A stretch of 64,000 nucleotides of DNA, from positions 558,001-622,000 of the forward strand of contig NZ_JACHCM010000003.1 of assembly GCF_014200755.1 (NCBI RefSeq), read 5' to 3'. This stretch comes from Rhodanobacter sp. ANJX3 (GTDB taxonomy: Bacteria; Pseudomonadota; Gammaproteobacteria; Xanthomonadales; Rhodanobacteraceae). Shown in pieces: positions 1 to 8,677 of this stretch (positions within the stretch are counted from its first letter, which is position 1; each line of letters begins with the position of its first letter). The notes under the pieces were generated by a model. It made no database searches and was not told the origin of the DNA. It saw only the letters and a program-made list of their open reading frames with translations. A program made the position numbers and the translations under genes.

Positions 1-1
1 T

Positions 2-1471
2 CAGCTCGGCAGTCTCCATTTTGCCGGTTACGTGGTCACGCTCTATCTGCTGTTCGCGCTGCTGTCGCTGGCGCTCAACCGCCGCAGCATGGGCTCTGTG
101 ACGCTGGCCGTGTCTGCCGCGCTGGTGGTCGACATCGCTGCGGCAGTGCTGGCCATTTCGGCGATGGACGACACGCGCATCGGCATCTCGATGATGCTGG
201 CGGTCAACTTGTGCGCCGGCGCACTGATTCTGCCACTGCGGCTATCCAGCTTCTTCGCGGCGCTGGCCACCGTGGGCATTCTCGGCCACACCTTTCTGCA
301 GGCCAGCCATGGCGGACCCGGCGATCGGGACCTGCTCGAATCGGCATTGTTTTGCCTGGCCTATTTCGCCGCCACCACCCTGTGCCACGTGCTGGGGCGC
401 CAGCTGCGCGCGACCGAGGCGCTGGCGGAGCAGCGCAGCACCGACCTGGCCAACATGGCCCAGGTCAACGAGCTGATCATCCGGCGCATGAAGACCGGCG
501 TGCTGCTGGTCGACGACGCCAATCGCATTCATCAAATCAACGAATCGGCCTGGATGCTGCTGGGCAACCCCGGCGCCGATCAGCGCGACCTGGGCCAGCT
601 GGCGCCCGAGCTGTCGCGGCGCCTGTATCACTGGATGACCTCGGGCAAGCTCGACGAAACCGCGACGCAACTGGCCGACGGCGTGCCCGAAGTGGTGCCG
701 CGCTTCAGCCGCCTGGCGCCGAACGACGATTCGCACGTGCTGATTTTTCTCGACGACACCTCGCTGCTGTCGCGCCGCGCCGAAGAGCTCACGCTGACCT
801 CGCTGGGCCGACTGTCTGCCTCGATCGCGCACGAGATCCGCAATCCGCTGGCGGCGATCCGCTACTCGGCACAGCTGCTGGCCGAGTCCAAGAGCATGGA
901 TCAGACCGACCAGCGCATGGTCGAGATCATCAACAACCACTGTATACGGCTCAACGAAATCATCGAAAACATCCTGCAGCTGTCGCGCCGCGAGCGCTCC
1001 CGACCGGAGACGCTGGATCTGGGCAACTGGGCGCAGCATTTCGTGGCCGAATACAGCGAAGGCAATGACCTCGGCGCCGACTCGCTGCGGGTGGTCGCCA
1101 CCACCGGCGCGCCGGTGACGGCGGTGGCCGACCCGCAGCAGCTGCAGCAGGTAGTGTGGAATCTGGTACAGAACGCGCTGCGCTACGGCCGCCTGCCGGG
1201 CGAACCGGCGCGGGTGATGGTGGTGGCGCGCGCGGGCGAGCATGGCGTGCCGATTCTGGAAGTGATCGATCGCGGCCCGGGCATCGTGCCCAAGGTCGCG
1301 GCGCAGATCTTCGAACCGTTCTACACCACCCACGAATACGGTACCGGTCTGGGCCTCTACCTCGCTCGGCAGATGAGCGAGGCGAACCAGGCCGCACTGG
1401 AATACGTGCGCGTCGCCGGCGGCGGCAGCTGCTTCCGACTGATTCTGACGCCGGCAACCGGCTCGAAGTGA
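2..1471 (+). CDS. pilS: PilS-type sensor histidine kinase, 5' end outside the window
   Basis: The reading frame is open to the first base of the window, so the N-terminus is missing and the GTG at 32 is probably internal. The visible part starts with hydrophobic membrane segments and continues with a PAS-like linker. A HisKA box follows (SIAHEIRNPL, phospho-acceptor His near codon 267 counted from base 32), then a HATPase domain with WNLVQNALRYG, the DRGPGI G1 box and GTGLGL G2 box. The C-terminal SEANQAALEY...GGGSCFRL pattern is typical of PilS, the membrane kinase that acts with PilR on type IV pilin transcription. The gene is followed after 36 bp by a convergent lacI-type gene and not by pilR, which lies about 16 kb downstream. 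The family call is firm; the physiological role is inferred. Confidence 0.85.
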   Translation, partial: QLGSLHFAGYVVTLYLLFALLSLALNRRSMGSVTLAVSAALVVDIAAAVLAISAMDDTRIGISMMLAVNLCAGALILPLRLSSFFAALATVGILGHTFLQASHGGPGDRDLLESALFCLAYFAATTLCHVLGRQLRATEALAEQRSTDLANMAQVNELIIRRMKTGVLLVDDANRIHQINESAWMLLGNPGADQRDLGQLAPELSRRLYHWMTSGKLDETATQLADGVPEVVPRFSRLAPNDDSHVLIFLDDTSLLSRRAEELTLTSLGRLSASIAHEIRNPLAAIRYSAQLLAESKSMDQTDQRMVEIINNHCIRLNEIIENILQLSRRERSRPETLDLGNWAQHFVAEYSEGNDLGADSLRVVATTGAPVTAVADPQQLQQVVWNLVQNALRYGRLPGEPARVMVVARAGEHGVPILEVIDRGPGIVPKVAAQIFEPFYTTHEYGTGLGLYLARQMSEANQAALEYVRVAGGGSCFRLILTPATGSK

Positions 1472-1507
1472 CTCAAGCCGCGCGCGGCACGTGCGGCGCA
1501 GATTGCG

Positions 1508-2521
1508 CTAGGTCGAACGCACGATCAAGGTGACCGGCAGGGTTTCCGAGCTGGTCGAGTGGCCGTTGATCAGGGCCAGCACCTTGCGCGCCAACAGTGT
1601 GCCGCCTTCCTGCCAGTCCTGCCGCACCGAGCTGAGCGGCGGCATGAAGCTCGCACCCACCGGCATGTCGTCATAGCCGACGACCGAGACATCGCCAGGC
1701 ACCGAATGACCCAACTCCATGGTCGCGCGGATCGCGCCCATCGCCAGCAGATCGCTACAGGCAAAAATCGCGTCGAAGGTCACGCCGCGCGCATGGAGCG
1801 AATGCACGGCGTCCATGCCCGAGTCGGGGGTGAACTCGTCGCGGCGCATCAGCAACGGCTTGATGCCGTGCAAGGCCAACGCATCGACGAACCCGTTCAA
1901 GCGCTCAAAGATTTCCGGATGGCTGGGGTTGCCGATAAATACCGGATGCCGCCGCCCCATCGCCACAAAATGATCGGCCACGATGGCCCCGCCCTGCCGG
2001 TTGTCGCCGCCGACCACGATCTGCGTATCGCCCTTGCCGCGCGAGCCCCACACCACCATCGGCAGGCCGAGCTTGTCGAAGCGGCGTACCGCATCCTGGT
2101 GCACACCCTGGCCCAACAGAATCAGCCCGTCGGCGGCCTGTACCGCCGCCGCCGAAGCGCCCTGGCGTGTGGTCAGCAGCACACTGTATCCGGCCGCCGT
2201 GAGCTCCTGCGAGATGCCGCCGAGCAGCACCAGCGGATACGGGTCGAACATCGTGCGATCGATCGACGGCTTCATTTCAACGATCACCGCCACCGTATGA
2301 CTGCGGCGCAAGCGCAGATTGCGTGCGCTGACGTTGAGCTTGTAGCCGTGCTCGCGCGCCAGCGCCTGAATCCGCTCTCGGGTTTTCAGGGTAACCAGCG
2401 GGCTGTCGCTGAGTGCGCGCGATACCGTGATCTTCGACACGCCGGCCAGCTGCGCCAGATCGGCCATGGTCAGGCTCATCGAACCCAGCGGGTCCGGCTG
2501 CTTCTTGCCCGTGCGACTCAA
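1508..2521 (-). CDS. LacI-family transcriptional regulator of the GH65 locus
   Basis: A 337-residue protein with an N-terminal LacI helix-turn-helix (MADLAQLAGVSKITVSRALS, about residues 19-38), a hinge helix region, and a periplasmic-binding-protein-like effector domain (VVGYDDMPVGASF near the C-terminus). The longest frame begins with TTG at 2521 behind a purine-rich GGGGGCGGAAAC. An ATG at 2479, just before the HTH, is the alternative start. The gene is divergent from the GH65/phosphoglucomutase fusion, and the intervening region holds a double LacI-type operator. It is therefore inferred to be the local sugar-responsive repressor. The effector is unknown; a phosphorylase substrate or product is the obvious guess. 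Confidence 0.88.
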   Translation of the reverse strand: MSRTGKKQPDPLGSMSLTMADLAQLAGVSKITVSRALSDSPLVTLKTRERIQALAREHGYKLNVSARNLRLRRSHTVAVIVEMKPSIDRTMFDPYPLVLLGGISQELTAAGYSVLLTTRQGASAAAVQAADGLILLGQGVHQDAVRRFDKLGLPMVVWGSRGKGDTQIVVGGDNRQGGAIVADHFVAMGRRHPVFIGNPSHPEIFERLNGFVDALALHGIKPLLMRRDEFTPDSGMDAVHSLHARGVTFDAIFACSDLLAMGAIRATMELGHSVPGDVSVVGYDDMPVGASFMPPLSSVRQDWQEGGTLLARKVLALINGHSTSSETLPVTLIVRST

Positions 2522-2878
2522 GTTTCCGCCCCCTGACCTGTGCTCGGCATCGTCGTATCGTCGCCCGTTTTCTCAACTGCTGGTTTGCCTGCGCCATTCG
2601 CCCATCCGATGGCGCGACGCAACAATGCCTTGCAGTTTGGCTACTTGCGACGCATTCGTCCATCACAGGCGGCCACAGCAGGTACCTGCGCTCAGCCCTT
2701 GCCTGCCACGGCATCTATTCCTCCGGCCGCCAGCCCATGTGCCGCAACGCCTGAGCAAATGATAACGATATCTTGATAACGATATCATTTACTGGCAAGC
2801 TCGCCGCCATTCGGCGAAAAGCCCTGCGTCTTCGCCATAAGTTGCGCCTCCATCGAAAGTCAGCACGAGCTTGTCTAC
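2522..2878. other. Intergenic region between divergent lacI and GH65 genes
   Basis: This 357-bp non-coding stretch separates the divergent regulator and the fusion enzyme. Apart from the double operator at 2757-2790 I see no convincing additional gene. Several short frames cross it, but none has a recognisable ribosome binding site or plausible protein composition. The operator sits about 90 bp upstream of the GH65 start, so a promoter and 5' leader probably lie between them. Confidence 0.6.
2757..2790. promoter_or_regulatory. Tandem LacI-type operator
   Basis: The 12-mer GATAACGATATC occurs twice, at 2761-2772 and 2775-2786, with a 14-bp period. Each copy is a near-palindrome around a central CG, the signature of LacI-family operators. 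The flanks AAAT and ATTT make the full 34 bp close to symmetric. The location between a divergent lacI gene and the first enzyme gene suggests autoregulation and operon control by that regulator. Confidence 0.7.
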
Positions 2879-5800
2879 ATGCAAGTAGCAACACAGGGGA
2901 AACCATCCGAACTGGCCGATTTCAACGGATCATCCGTCGATCCCTGGCAGCTCGTGCGCCGTGGCACAAACCCTGCGGACTTCGCGCAGGAGGAAAGCCT
3001 GTTCGCATTGGCCAACGGCGCGCTCGGCGTGCGCGGCGGAATCGAGGAGTATCCGAGCGCGAGCCAGGGCAGCTTTCTGGCCGCCGTGTGGGAGCGTTCG
3101 CCGATCGACTATCACGAGCGCTTTACCGGCTATGCCCGCACCACCGATACGCGCGTGCCCGTTGCCGACGCCACCGGCATTCGCCTGCAGCTGGGCAATG
3201 CGCCAGTGCGGCTCGGCGAGGGCGAGTGGCTGGGCTTCGAGCGCGCGCTCGATCTGCGCAGCGGCTGCTACCGGCGCGAACTGAGCTGGCGTTCGCCCAC
3301 CGGCGCGACGCTGGAAATCACCGCCCAGCGCATCGTGGCACTGGACGAGCCCGGCCTGTTGGCCATGCGCTACCAGGTGAGGTCGGTCGACTACACCGGG
3401 CCGATCAGCCTGGAGTCGACCATAAACACCGCACACGGCGCCGCCCGACAGGGCGACGACCCGCGCATCGGCGCGCAGCTGCACGGCGGCCTGCAGACGA
3501 TCGACGCGCAGGCCGGCGATACGCACAGCTGGGTTCGCCAGCAGACGGCGAACAGCCGCATCCGCCTGGCCTGCGGACAACAGCATCGACTGACCGACGA
3601 CGGCCTGCGCTTTCAGCACGCTTCCTCGGCTGCCGACGGCGTGTCGCAGACGTTCACCGGCATGCTGCTGCCGGGCCAGAGCGTGACGCTGGAAAAATAC
3701 GTCGCCTATGCCTGGTCGCTGCCGGACGATGACAAGCCGAACACCGATCTAACCGGTGAAGTCGAGCGTACGCTGTCGACCAGCGTGGCGCAGGGCTACG
3801 TTGCGCTGCTGGCCCGGCAGACCCGCACGCTGGAACAGTTCTGGCGCGACGCCGATCTGGCCGTCAGCGATGCCGAGATCGAACAGGCGCTGCGCTTCAA
3901 TCTGTTCCACCTGTATCAGTCCAGCGGGCGCGACGGCCACAGCAGCACGGCAGCCAAGGGCCTCACAGGCGAAGGCTATGAGGGCCACTATTTCTGGGAC
4001 GCCGAAGCCTTCATGCTGCCCGCACTGGTATCCACCGCGCCGCGCCTGGCGCGCAGCCTGCTGACTTACCGCTACGAAACGCTCGACCGCGCCCGTCTGC
4101 ATGCGCGCGAACTGGATCATCCGCGCGGCGCGCTCTACGCCTGGCGCACCATCAGCGGCGACGAATGTTCATCGTACTTCCCCGGCGGTTCGGCGCAGTA
4201 CCACATCAATGCCGACATCGCTTGGGCGATTCGGCTCTACCTGGACGCCAGCGGCGACGAGGCGTTTCTGCTCACGCAGGGTGCGGAGATGCTGTTCGAA
4301 ACCGCGCGCATCTGGCTCGACATCGGCCATTTCAACGCGCGTCACGATGGCGCGTTCTGCATCCATGAGGTCACCGGCCCGGACGAGTATTCCGCCCTGG
4401 TCGACAACAACTACTACACCAACCGCATGGCGCAGCGGCACCTGCGCGATGCGGCAGCCGTCGCGGCGCAGCTGGCGGCATCGCATCCGACCGAGTACGC
4501 CGCGCTGGCCGGCCGCATCGAGCTGACCAGCGATGAGGCCGCGCTGTGGCAGCGCGCTGCCGACGCGATGTATCTGCCGGTGGATGCCCGACTGAACATC
4601 TTTCCACAGGACGACGGCTTTCTCGACAAGCCGCGTCTACCTACGGCGATTGCCGATGCGCCGAGCGATCAGCCGCTGCTGCTGCGCCTGCACCCGATGA
4701 GCATCTACCGCCACCAGGTATGCAAGCAGGCCGACACCGTGCTGGCGCTGATGCTGGCCGGCGACGGCATCGACACCGCGGCCAAGCGGCGCAACTTCGA
4801 CTACTACGAAGGCGTCACCGTACACGACTCGACACTGTCGGCCTCCACCTTCGCGGTGATGGCGACCGAGGTGGGCCTCGGCGAGAAGGCCTACCAGTAT
4901 TTTCTCGATACCTTGCGCGTCGACCTCGACGATCTGCACGGCAACGCCGCGCATGGCATCCATATGGCCGCGATGGCCGGCAGCTGGCTGGCGCTGGTCT
5001 GGGGCTTCGGCGGATTTCGGGTACGCGGCGGCGAGCCGTCGCTCGCACCGCAGCTGCCGCAGCCGTGGAGCAGCTATCGCTTCGGCCTGCGCTGGCGCGA
5101 TGCACACCTGCGCGTCGAGGTGGATCGCAACGGTGTGCATTATTCGCTCACCGATGGTGACAGCCTCACTTTTCTGCACAACGGCGTTCGGCAACAGCTG
5201 AACGCCGGACGGCCGCTGCATCTTGCCTGCGCAGACGCGTCGGCGACGAGCTATACGTTTCCACGACCGCTGAAAGCCGTGATCTTCGATCTCGATGGGG
5301 TGATCGCCGATACGGCGGTGGTGCATCACGCGGCCTGGAAGCAGTTGGCCGACGAGATCGGCATCGGCTTCGACGACAGCGTAGGCGAACGCTTGAAAGG
5401 CGTCGACCGGCTCGCCTCACTCGACATCGTTCTGGAACGCGCGACGCGCCAGTACAGCCTCGATGAAAAGCTCGAACTGGCCGCGCGTAAGAACGATTAC
5501 TACCGCGAGCAGGTTCAACATTTCGGACCGGAAAACCTGCTGCCTGGCGCGCGCGCAGCGATCGCCTCGGTAAAGAAAGCCGGACTGAAAACGGCGCTGG
5601 CTTCGGCAAGCAAGAACGCCCCGCTGCTGCTGGAGCGGTTGGGCATCGCCGACTTGTTCGACTACGTGGTCGATGCCAACCGGATCGCTCGTTCGAAACC
5701 CGATCCGGAAATTTTTATCGCTGCGGCAAGCGCTCTCGGTGTGATACCGAGCGAATGCCTCGGCGTGGAGGACGCTGCGGCTGGCATCGCCAGCATTCAT

Positions 5801-5911
5801 GCCGCGGGGATGGCGGCGGTGGGAATCGGACGCGCGGACGCGCTGCCCGAGGCGGATGTGGTGTTGCCCGACGTCGCTGCGTTCGACATCGGCCGTTTTG
5901 CAGAAATCTAA
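2879..5911 (+). CDS. GH65 disaccharide phosphorylase fused to beta-phosphoglucomutase
   Basis: A 1010-residue bifunctional protein. Residues 1 to about 770 form a GH65 glycoside phosphorylase of the maltose/kojibiose/trehalose type: YFWDAEAF around D374, the catalytic acid in GPDEY at 500-504 (E503), and KQAD at 616-619, a phosphate-site motif. Residues from about 799 form a HAD beta-phosphoglucomutase with FDLDG (nucleophile D804, acid/base D806), a SASK motif and KPDPEIF. Phosphorolysis would give glucose plus beta-glucose 1-phosphate, which the second domain converts to glucose 6-phosphate. There is no signal peptide, so it is cytoplasmic. The disaccharide linkage cannot be told from sequence by eye. 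The ATG lacks a strong Shine-Dalgarno. Confidence 0.9.
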   Translation: MQVATQGKPSELADFNGSSVDPWQLVRRGTNPADFAQEESLFALANGALGVRGGIEEYPSASQGSFLAAVWERSPIDYHERFTGYARTTDTRVPVADATGIRLQLGNAPVRLGEGEWLGFERALDLRSGCYRRELSWRSPTGATLEITAQRIVALDEPGLLAMRYQVRSVDYTGPISLESTINTAHGAARQGDDPRIGAQLHGGLQTIDAQAGDTHSWVRQQTANSRIRLACGQQHRLTDDGLRFQHASSAADGVSQTFTGMLLPGQSVTLEKYVAYAWSLPDDDKPNTDLTGEVERTLSTSVAQGYVALLARQTRTLEQFWRDADLAVSDAEIEQALRFNLFHLYQSSGRDGHSSTAAKGLTGEGYEGHYFWDAEAFMLPALVSTAPRLARSLLTYRYETLDRARLHARELDHPRGALYAWRTISGDECSSYFPGGSAQYHINADIAWAIRLYLDASGDEAFLLTQGAEMLFETARIWLDIGHFNARHDGAFCIHEVTGPDEYSALVDNNYYTNRMAQRHLRDAAAVAAQLAASHPTEYAALAGRIELTSDEAALWQRAADAMYLPVDARLNIFPQDDGFLDKPRLPTAIADAPSDQPLLLRLHPMSIYRHQVCKQADTVLALMLAGDGIDTAAKRRNFDYYEGVTVHDSTLSASTFAVMATEVGLGEKAYQYFLDTLRVDLDDLHGNAAHGIHMAAMAGSWLALVWGFGGFRVRGGEPSLAPQLPQPWSSYRFGLRWRDAHLRVEVDRNGVHYSLTDGDSLTFLHNGVRQQLNAGRPLHLACADASATSYTFPRPLKAVIFDLDGVIADTAVVHHAAWKQLADEIGIGFDDSVGERLKGVDRLASLDIVLERATRQYSLDEKLELAARKNDYYREQVQHFGPENLLPGARAAIASVKKAGLKTALASASKNAPLLLERLGIADLFDYVVDANRIARSKPDPEIFIAAASALGVIPSECLGVEDAAAGIASIHAAGMAAVGIGRADALPEADVVLPDVAAFDIGRFAEI

Positions 5912-5922
5912 AAGCAAGCTGG

Positions 5923-5950
5923 CGCGGCCCCTCACTGTCGAGGGGCCGCG
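5923..5950. terminator. Hairpin between GH65 fusion and TonB receptor genes
   Basis: An 11-bp perfect stem (CGCGGCCCCTC paired with GAGGGGCCGCG) encloses the loop ACTGTC. It starts 11 bp after the upstream stop codon and has no following T tract. It could be a weak terminator, an mRNA-stabilising hairpin, or a processing site that uncouples expression of the receptor from the enzyme. Confidence 0.5.
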
Positions 5951-5980
5951 ATCAAAACCAAAGTGATGGGGAGAGATGAA

Positions 5981-8545
5981 ATGACAAGCACCAAGCGCAA
6001 CCGGCCCATGGCCATGCTCGTACTGTCGGCGACCATTTCCGGCATTCTGATGTCAGCGGCCGCCAGCGCGCAGACCAGCGCGCCGGCGCAGAACGCCACC
6101 GCCACGCCACCGCCGGCGGCGGCAAAGAAAAATGCCGCCGGCACCGATGCGAAGACGACCAAGAACCTCGATCAGGTCGTGGTCACCGGCTCGGCTACCG
6201 GGGTCAAGAAAATCGACGCCAGCTACACGATCACCACGGCCAATGCCGAACAGATCCGGCAGGCCAATCCGAAGAGTACCGCCGATCTGCTGAAGATCTC
6301 GCCGGGACTCTGGCCCGAATCCACCGGCGGCCAGACCGGCGCCAATATCGAAATCGCCGGCTTTCCGGGCGGCGGCGATGCGCCGTTCAACACGGTGCAG
6401 CTGATGGGCTCACCGCTGTACGGCATGCCGTCGCTGTCGTTCTTCGAACAGACATCGATCTTCCGCCTCGATGACACCATCGAGCGTGTCGAAATCGTGC
6501 AGGGTGGCCCATCCGTCGTGTTCGCCGACGGCCAGATCGGCGCAACGGAAAACTTCATTCTCAAGCAGGGCACCGAAGTACCGTCGGGCAGCATCGGCGT
6601 GACCTACGGCTCGGAAGACCTCAAGCGCGTCGACGGCTTCTACGGCTTCAAGATCGCCGACAACTGGTACGGCAGCGTGGGCGGTTTCTATCGCGACTCC
6701 TCCGGCGTGCGCGATCCGCAGTTCGCCGCCGACAAGGGCGGCCAGCTCACCGGCACACTGACCCACGATTCGGACAACGGCTCGTTCACCCTGTACGCGC
6801 GCACACTGGACGACAAGAACCAGTTCATCACGCCGATCCCGCTGCTGCAGAGCGGCAGCGATCATTTCAGCGCCTACCCCGGCTTCGATCCGCTAACCGA
6901 CACCTACAACAGCAAGTACCTGCAGCATGTGTTCCTCGCCGCGTATCCCAACGGCGGCTCGAACGCGAACCTCGCCAACGGTCGCGGTGCCAAGATGAAT
7001 TTCTTCGGCGCGAACTTCGACTACGACCTCGGCAACGGCATCACGCTGAGCGACAAGTTTCTGTTCGACGAAGGCGACGTCAACACCAACGCGCTGTTCT
7101 CCGGCTCGAACCCGGCATCGCTCAACGACGAGCTCTACAACGTGCCCGCCAGCCAGAACGGCCTGCTGCTGCCGGCCGGCTCAACCTATACGGCGACCTA
7201 CGCCGGCCCCGGTGGTGGAGGTCCGGTAAGCGCGAATCAAAGCGTGATCCAGCAGGGCTGGTGGTACATCCACAAGCATTTGCGCAACATGAACAACGAT
7301 TTCCGCCTCAGCAAGGAAATCTTCGACGGCAATACCCTCACTGCCGGCGTCTACCTGGCGCATTACACCGACGACGACGCCTGGGCGCTGGGCAACCAGA
7401 TGCTGATGACCAATACGCCGAACGCGCGGCCGATCGCGGTGAGCTATCAGCTCAACGGTAAGACCTATTACGTGACCGATCCGCAGGGCTTCAGCAACCT
7501 CAACGGCAACTACGACATCACCGAGCAGGGCGTCTCGAACAACAAGGCGTTCTACCTGTCCGACTCCTGGCATCTGGACCGCTGGCTGTTCGACGCGTCG
7601 GCGCGTCTGGAGAACCAAGAATCCACGCTCAACGTCTGCAACATGACCAACGAGGATCTGGATAACAATCCCTACACCCTCTACAACAACGCCGTTCCCG
7701 TCTGCAATGGCACTTATGCGCATACGGCGTACAACAAAACGCATACCTCATGGACGGTCGGTGCGAACTACGAGCTGGCCGACAACATGAGCCTGTACGT
7801 GCGAGCCAACAAGGGCGTGCATTTCGGCGACTTCGACAATGCGCTGCGCGGCAACACCACCGGCAATACCGCGCCGCTGCAGAAAATCCAGAACTTCGAA
7901 GGCGGCTTCAAGTATCAGTCGCCCTTGTTCTACGCCGACATCAGTGTCTATCACAAGCAGTTCAACGGCCTGACCTATCAGCCGACGACCGCCTCGGGTA
8001 CGCCGATCGGTCCACAGGCGCTGTACGGCTCCGACTCGAAGGGTGTGAACTTTATCGGCTCGGTCACACCGGTCGAGAACCTGAAGCTGTCGCTCGTAGC
8101 CAACTATCTCGATGGGCATTACACGCACAACAATTCCTGCCTTTCGTTCACGAACACGGTAACGGGCGAGACCGGTTGCGCCTTTATCGACGGCGTGCAG
8201 CTGCAGCGTCAGCCGAAGGTGCACTATGCCTTTACGCCGAGCTACCGCATTCCGTTCGGCTGGGGCGACATCACCACCTTCGTCACCTACACGCATGTCG
8301 GCGCACACACGCAGGACGTTTCCGGCCTGCAGCAGCTGGGCAGCTACAACACGCTGGACTTCGGTATCGTCGCCAACGTCGAGCAGAACTGGCAGCTGCG
8401 CCTGCAGGGGACCAACATCACCAACGAGCTGGGCCTGACCGAGAGCAACTCGCGCATCTTCGGCACCGGCGTTTCCGGCGGTGTGATTCTCGCCCGTCCG
8501 CTGGAAGGTCGCGAGGTCAACTTCCAGGCGAAATACAGTTTCTGA
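5981..8545 (+). CDS. TonB-dependent outer-membrane receptor
   Basis: Start taken at ATG 5981 because GGGGAGA at 5968-5974 is a good ribosome binding site; the longer frame from GTG 5963 would cover it. The 854-residue product has a signal peptide (hydrophobic core AMLVLSATISGILMSAAASA), an Ala/Pro-rich linker, a TonB-box-like LDQVVVTGS at about 63-71, a plug domain, and a barrel ending in a terminal aromatic (FQAKYSF). This is the usual uptake protein for oligosaccharides or siderophores. Its position between an intracellular phosphorylase and an MFS permease points to an alpha-glucoside substrate. It imports across the outer membrane using TonB-ExbBD energy. Substrate is inferred from context only. 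Confidence 0.9.
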   Translation: MTSTKRNRPMAMLVLSATISGILMSAAASAQTSAPAQNATATPPPAAAKKNAAGTDAKTTKNLDQVVVTGSATGVKKIDASYTITTANAEQIRQANPKSTADLLKISPGLWPESTGGQTGANIEIAGFPGGGDAPFNTVQLMGSPLYGMPSLSFFEQTSIFRLDDTIERVEIVQGGPSVVFADGQIGATENFILKQGTEVPSGSIGVTYGSEDLKRVDGFYGFKIADNWYGSVGGFYRDSSGVRDPQFAADKGGQLTGTLTHDSDNGSFTLYARTLDDKNQFITPIPLLQSGSDHFSAYPGFDPLTDTYNSKYLQHVFLAAYPNGGSNANLANGRGAKMNFFGANFDYDLGNGITLSDKFLFDEGDVNTNALFSGSNPASLNDELYNVPASQNGLLLPAGSTYTATYAGPGGGGPVSANQSVIQQGWWYIHKHLRNMNNDFRLSKEIFDGNTLTAGVYLAHYTDDDAWALGNQMLMTNTPNARPIAVSYQLNGKTYYVTDPQGFSNLNGNYDITEQGVSNNKAFYLSDSWHLDRWLFDASARLENQESTLNVCNMTNEDLDNNPYTLYNNAVPVCNGTYAHTAYNKTHTSWTVGANYELADNMSLYVRANKGVHFGDFDNALRGNTTGNTAPLQKIQNFEGGFKYQSPLFYADISVYHKQFNGLTYQPTTASGTPIGPQALYGSDSKGVNFIGSVTPVENLKLSLVANYLDGHYTHNNSCLSFTNTVTGETGCAFIDGVQLQRQPKVHYAFTPSYRIPFGWGDITTFVTYTHVGAHTQDVSGLQQLGSYNTLDFGIVANVEQNWQLRLQGTNITNELGLTESNSRIFGTGVSGGVILARPLEGREVNFQAKYSF

Positions 8546-8600
8546 TCGATGCGCCCGGCGTTGACAAGGCTGCAATAACAGAGCTGAGTTAGTGCGAAAA

Positions 8601-8640
8601 GCGTGGTCCGACTCTCGCCCCAAGACGGGTCGGACCACGC
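8601..8640. terminator. Hairpin after the TonB receptor gene
   Basis: A 12-bp perfect stem, GCGTGGTCCGAC with GTCGGACCACGC, surrounds a 16-nt loop. It begins about 55 bp after the receptor stop and lies upstream of the MFS start chosen here. No T tract follows, so rho-independent termination would be inefficient. It argues against starting the next gene at the in-frame codon at 8603. Confidence 0.5.
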
Positions 8641-8677
8641 CATTACTACGCTGCCGAAAACGAACCAAGAGAATGCC

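Noticed and set aside
242-1333. A 363-codon minus-strand frame across pilS
   Set aside because: Shadow of the histidine kinase reading frame with random-like composition.
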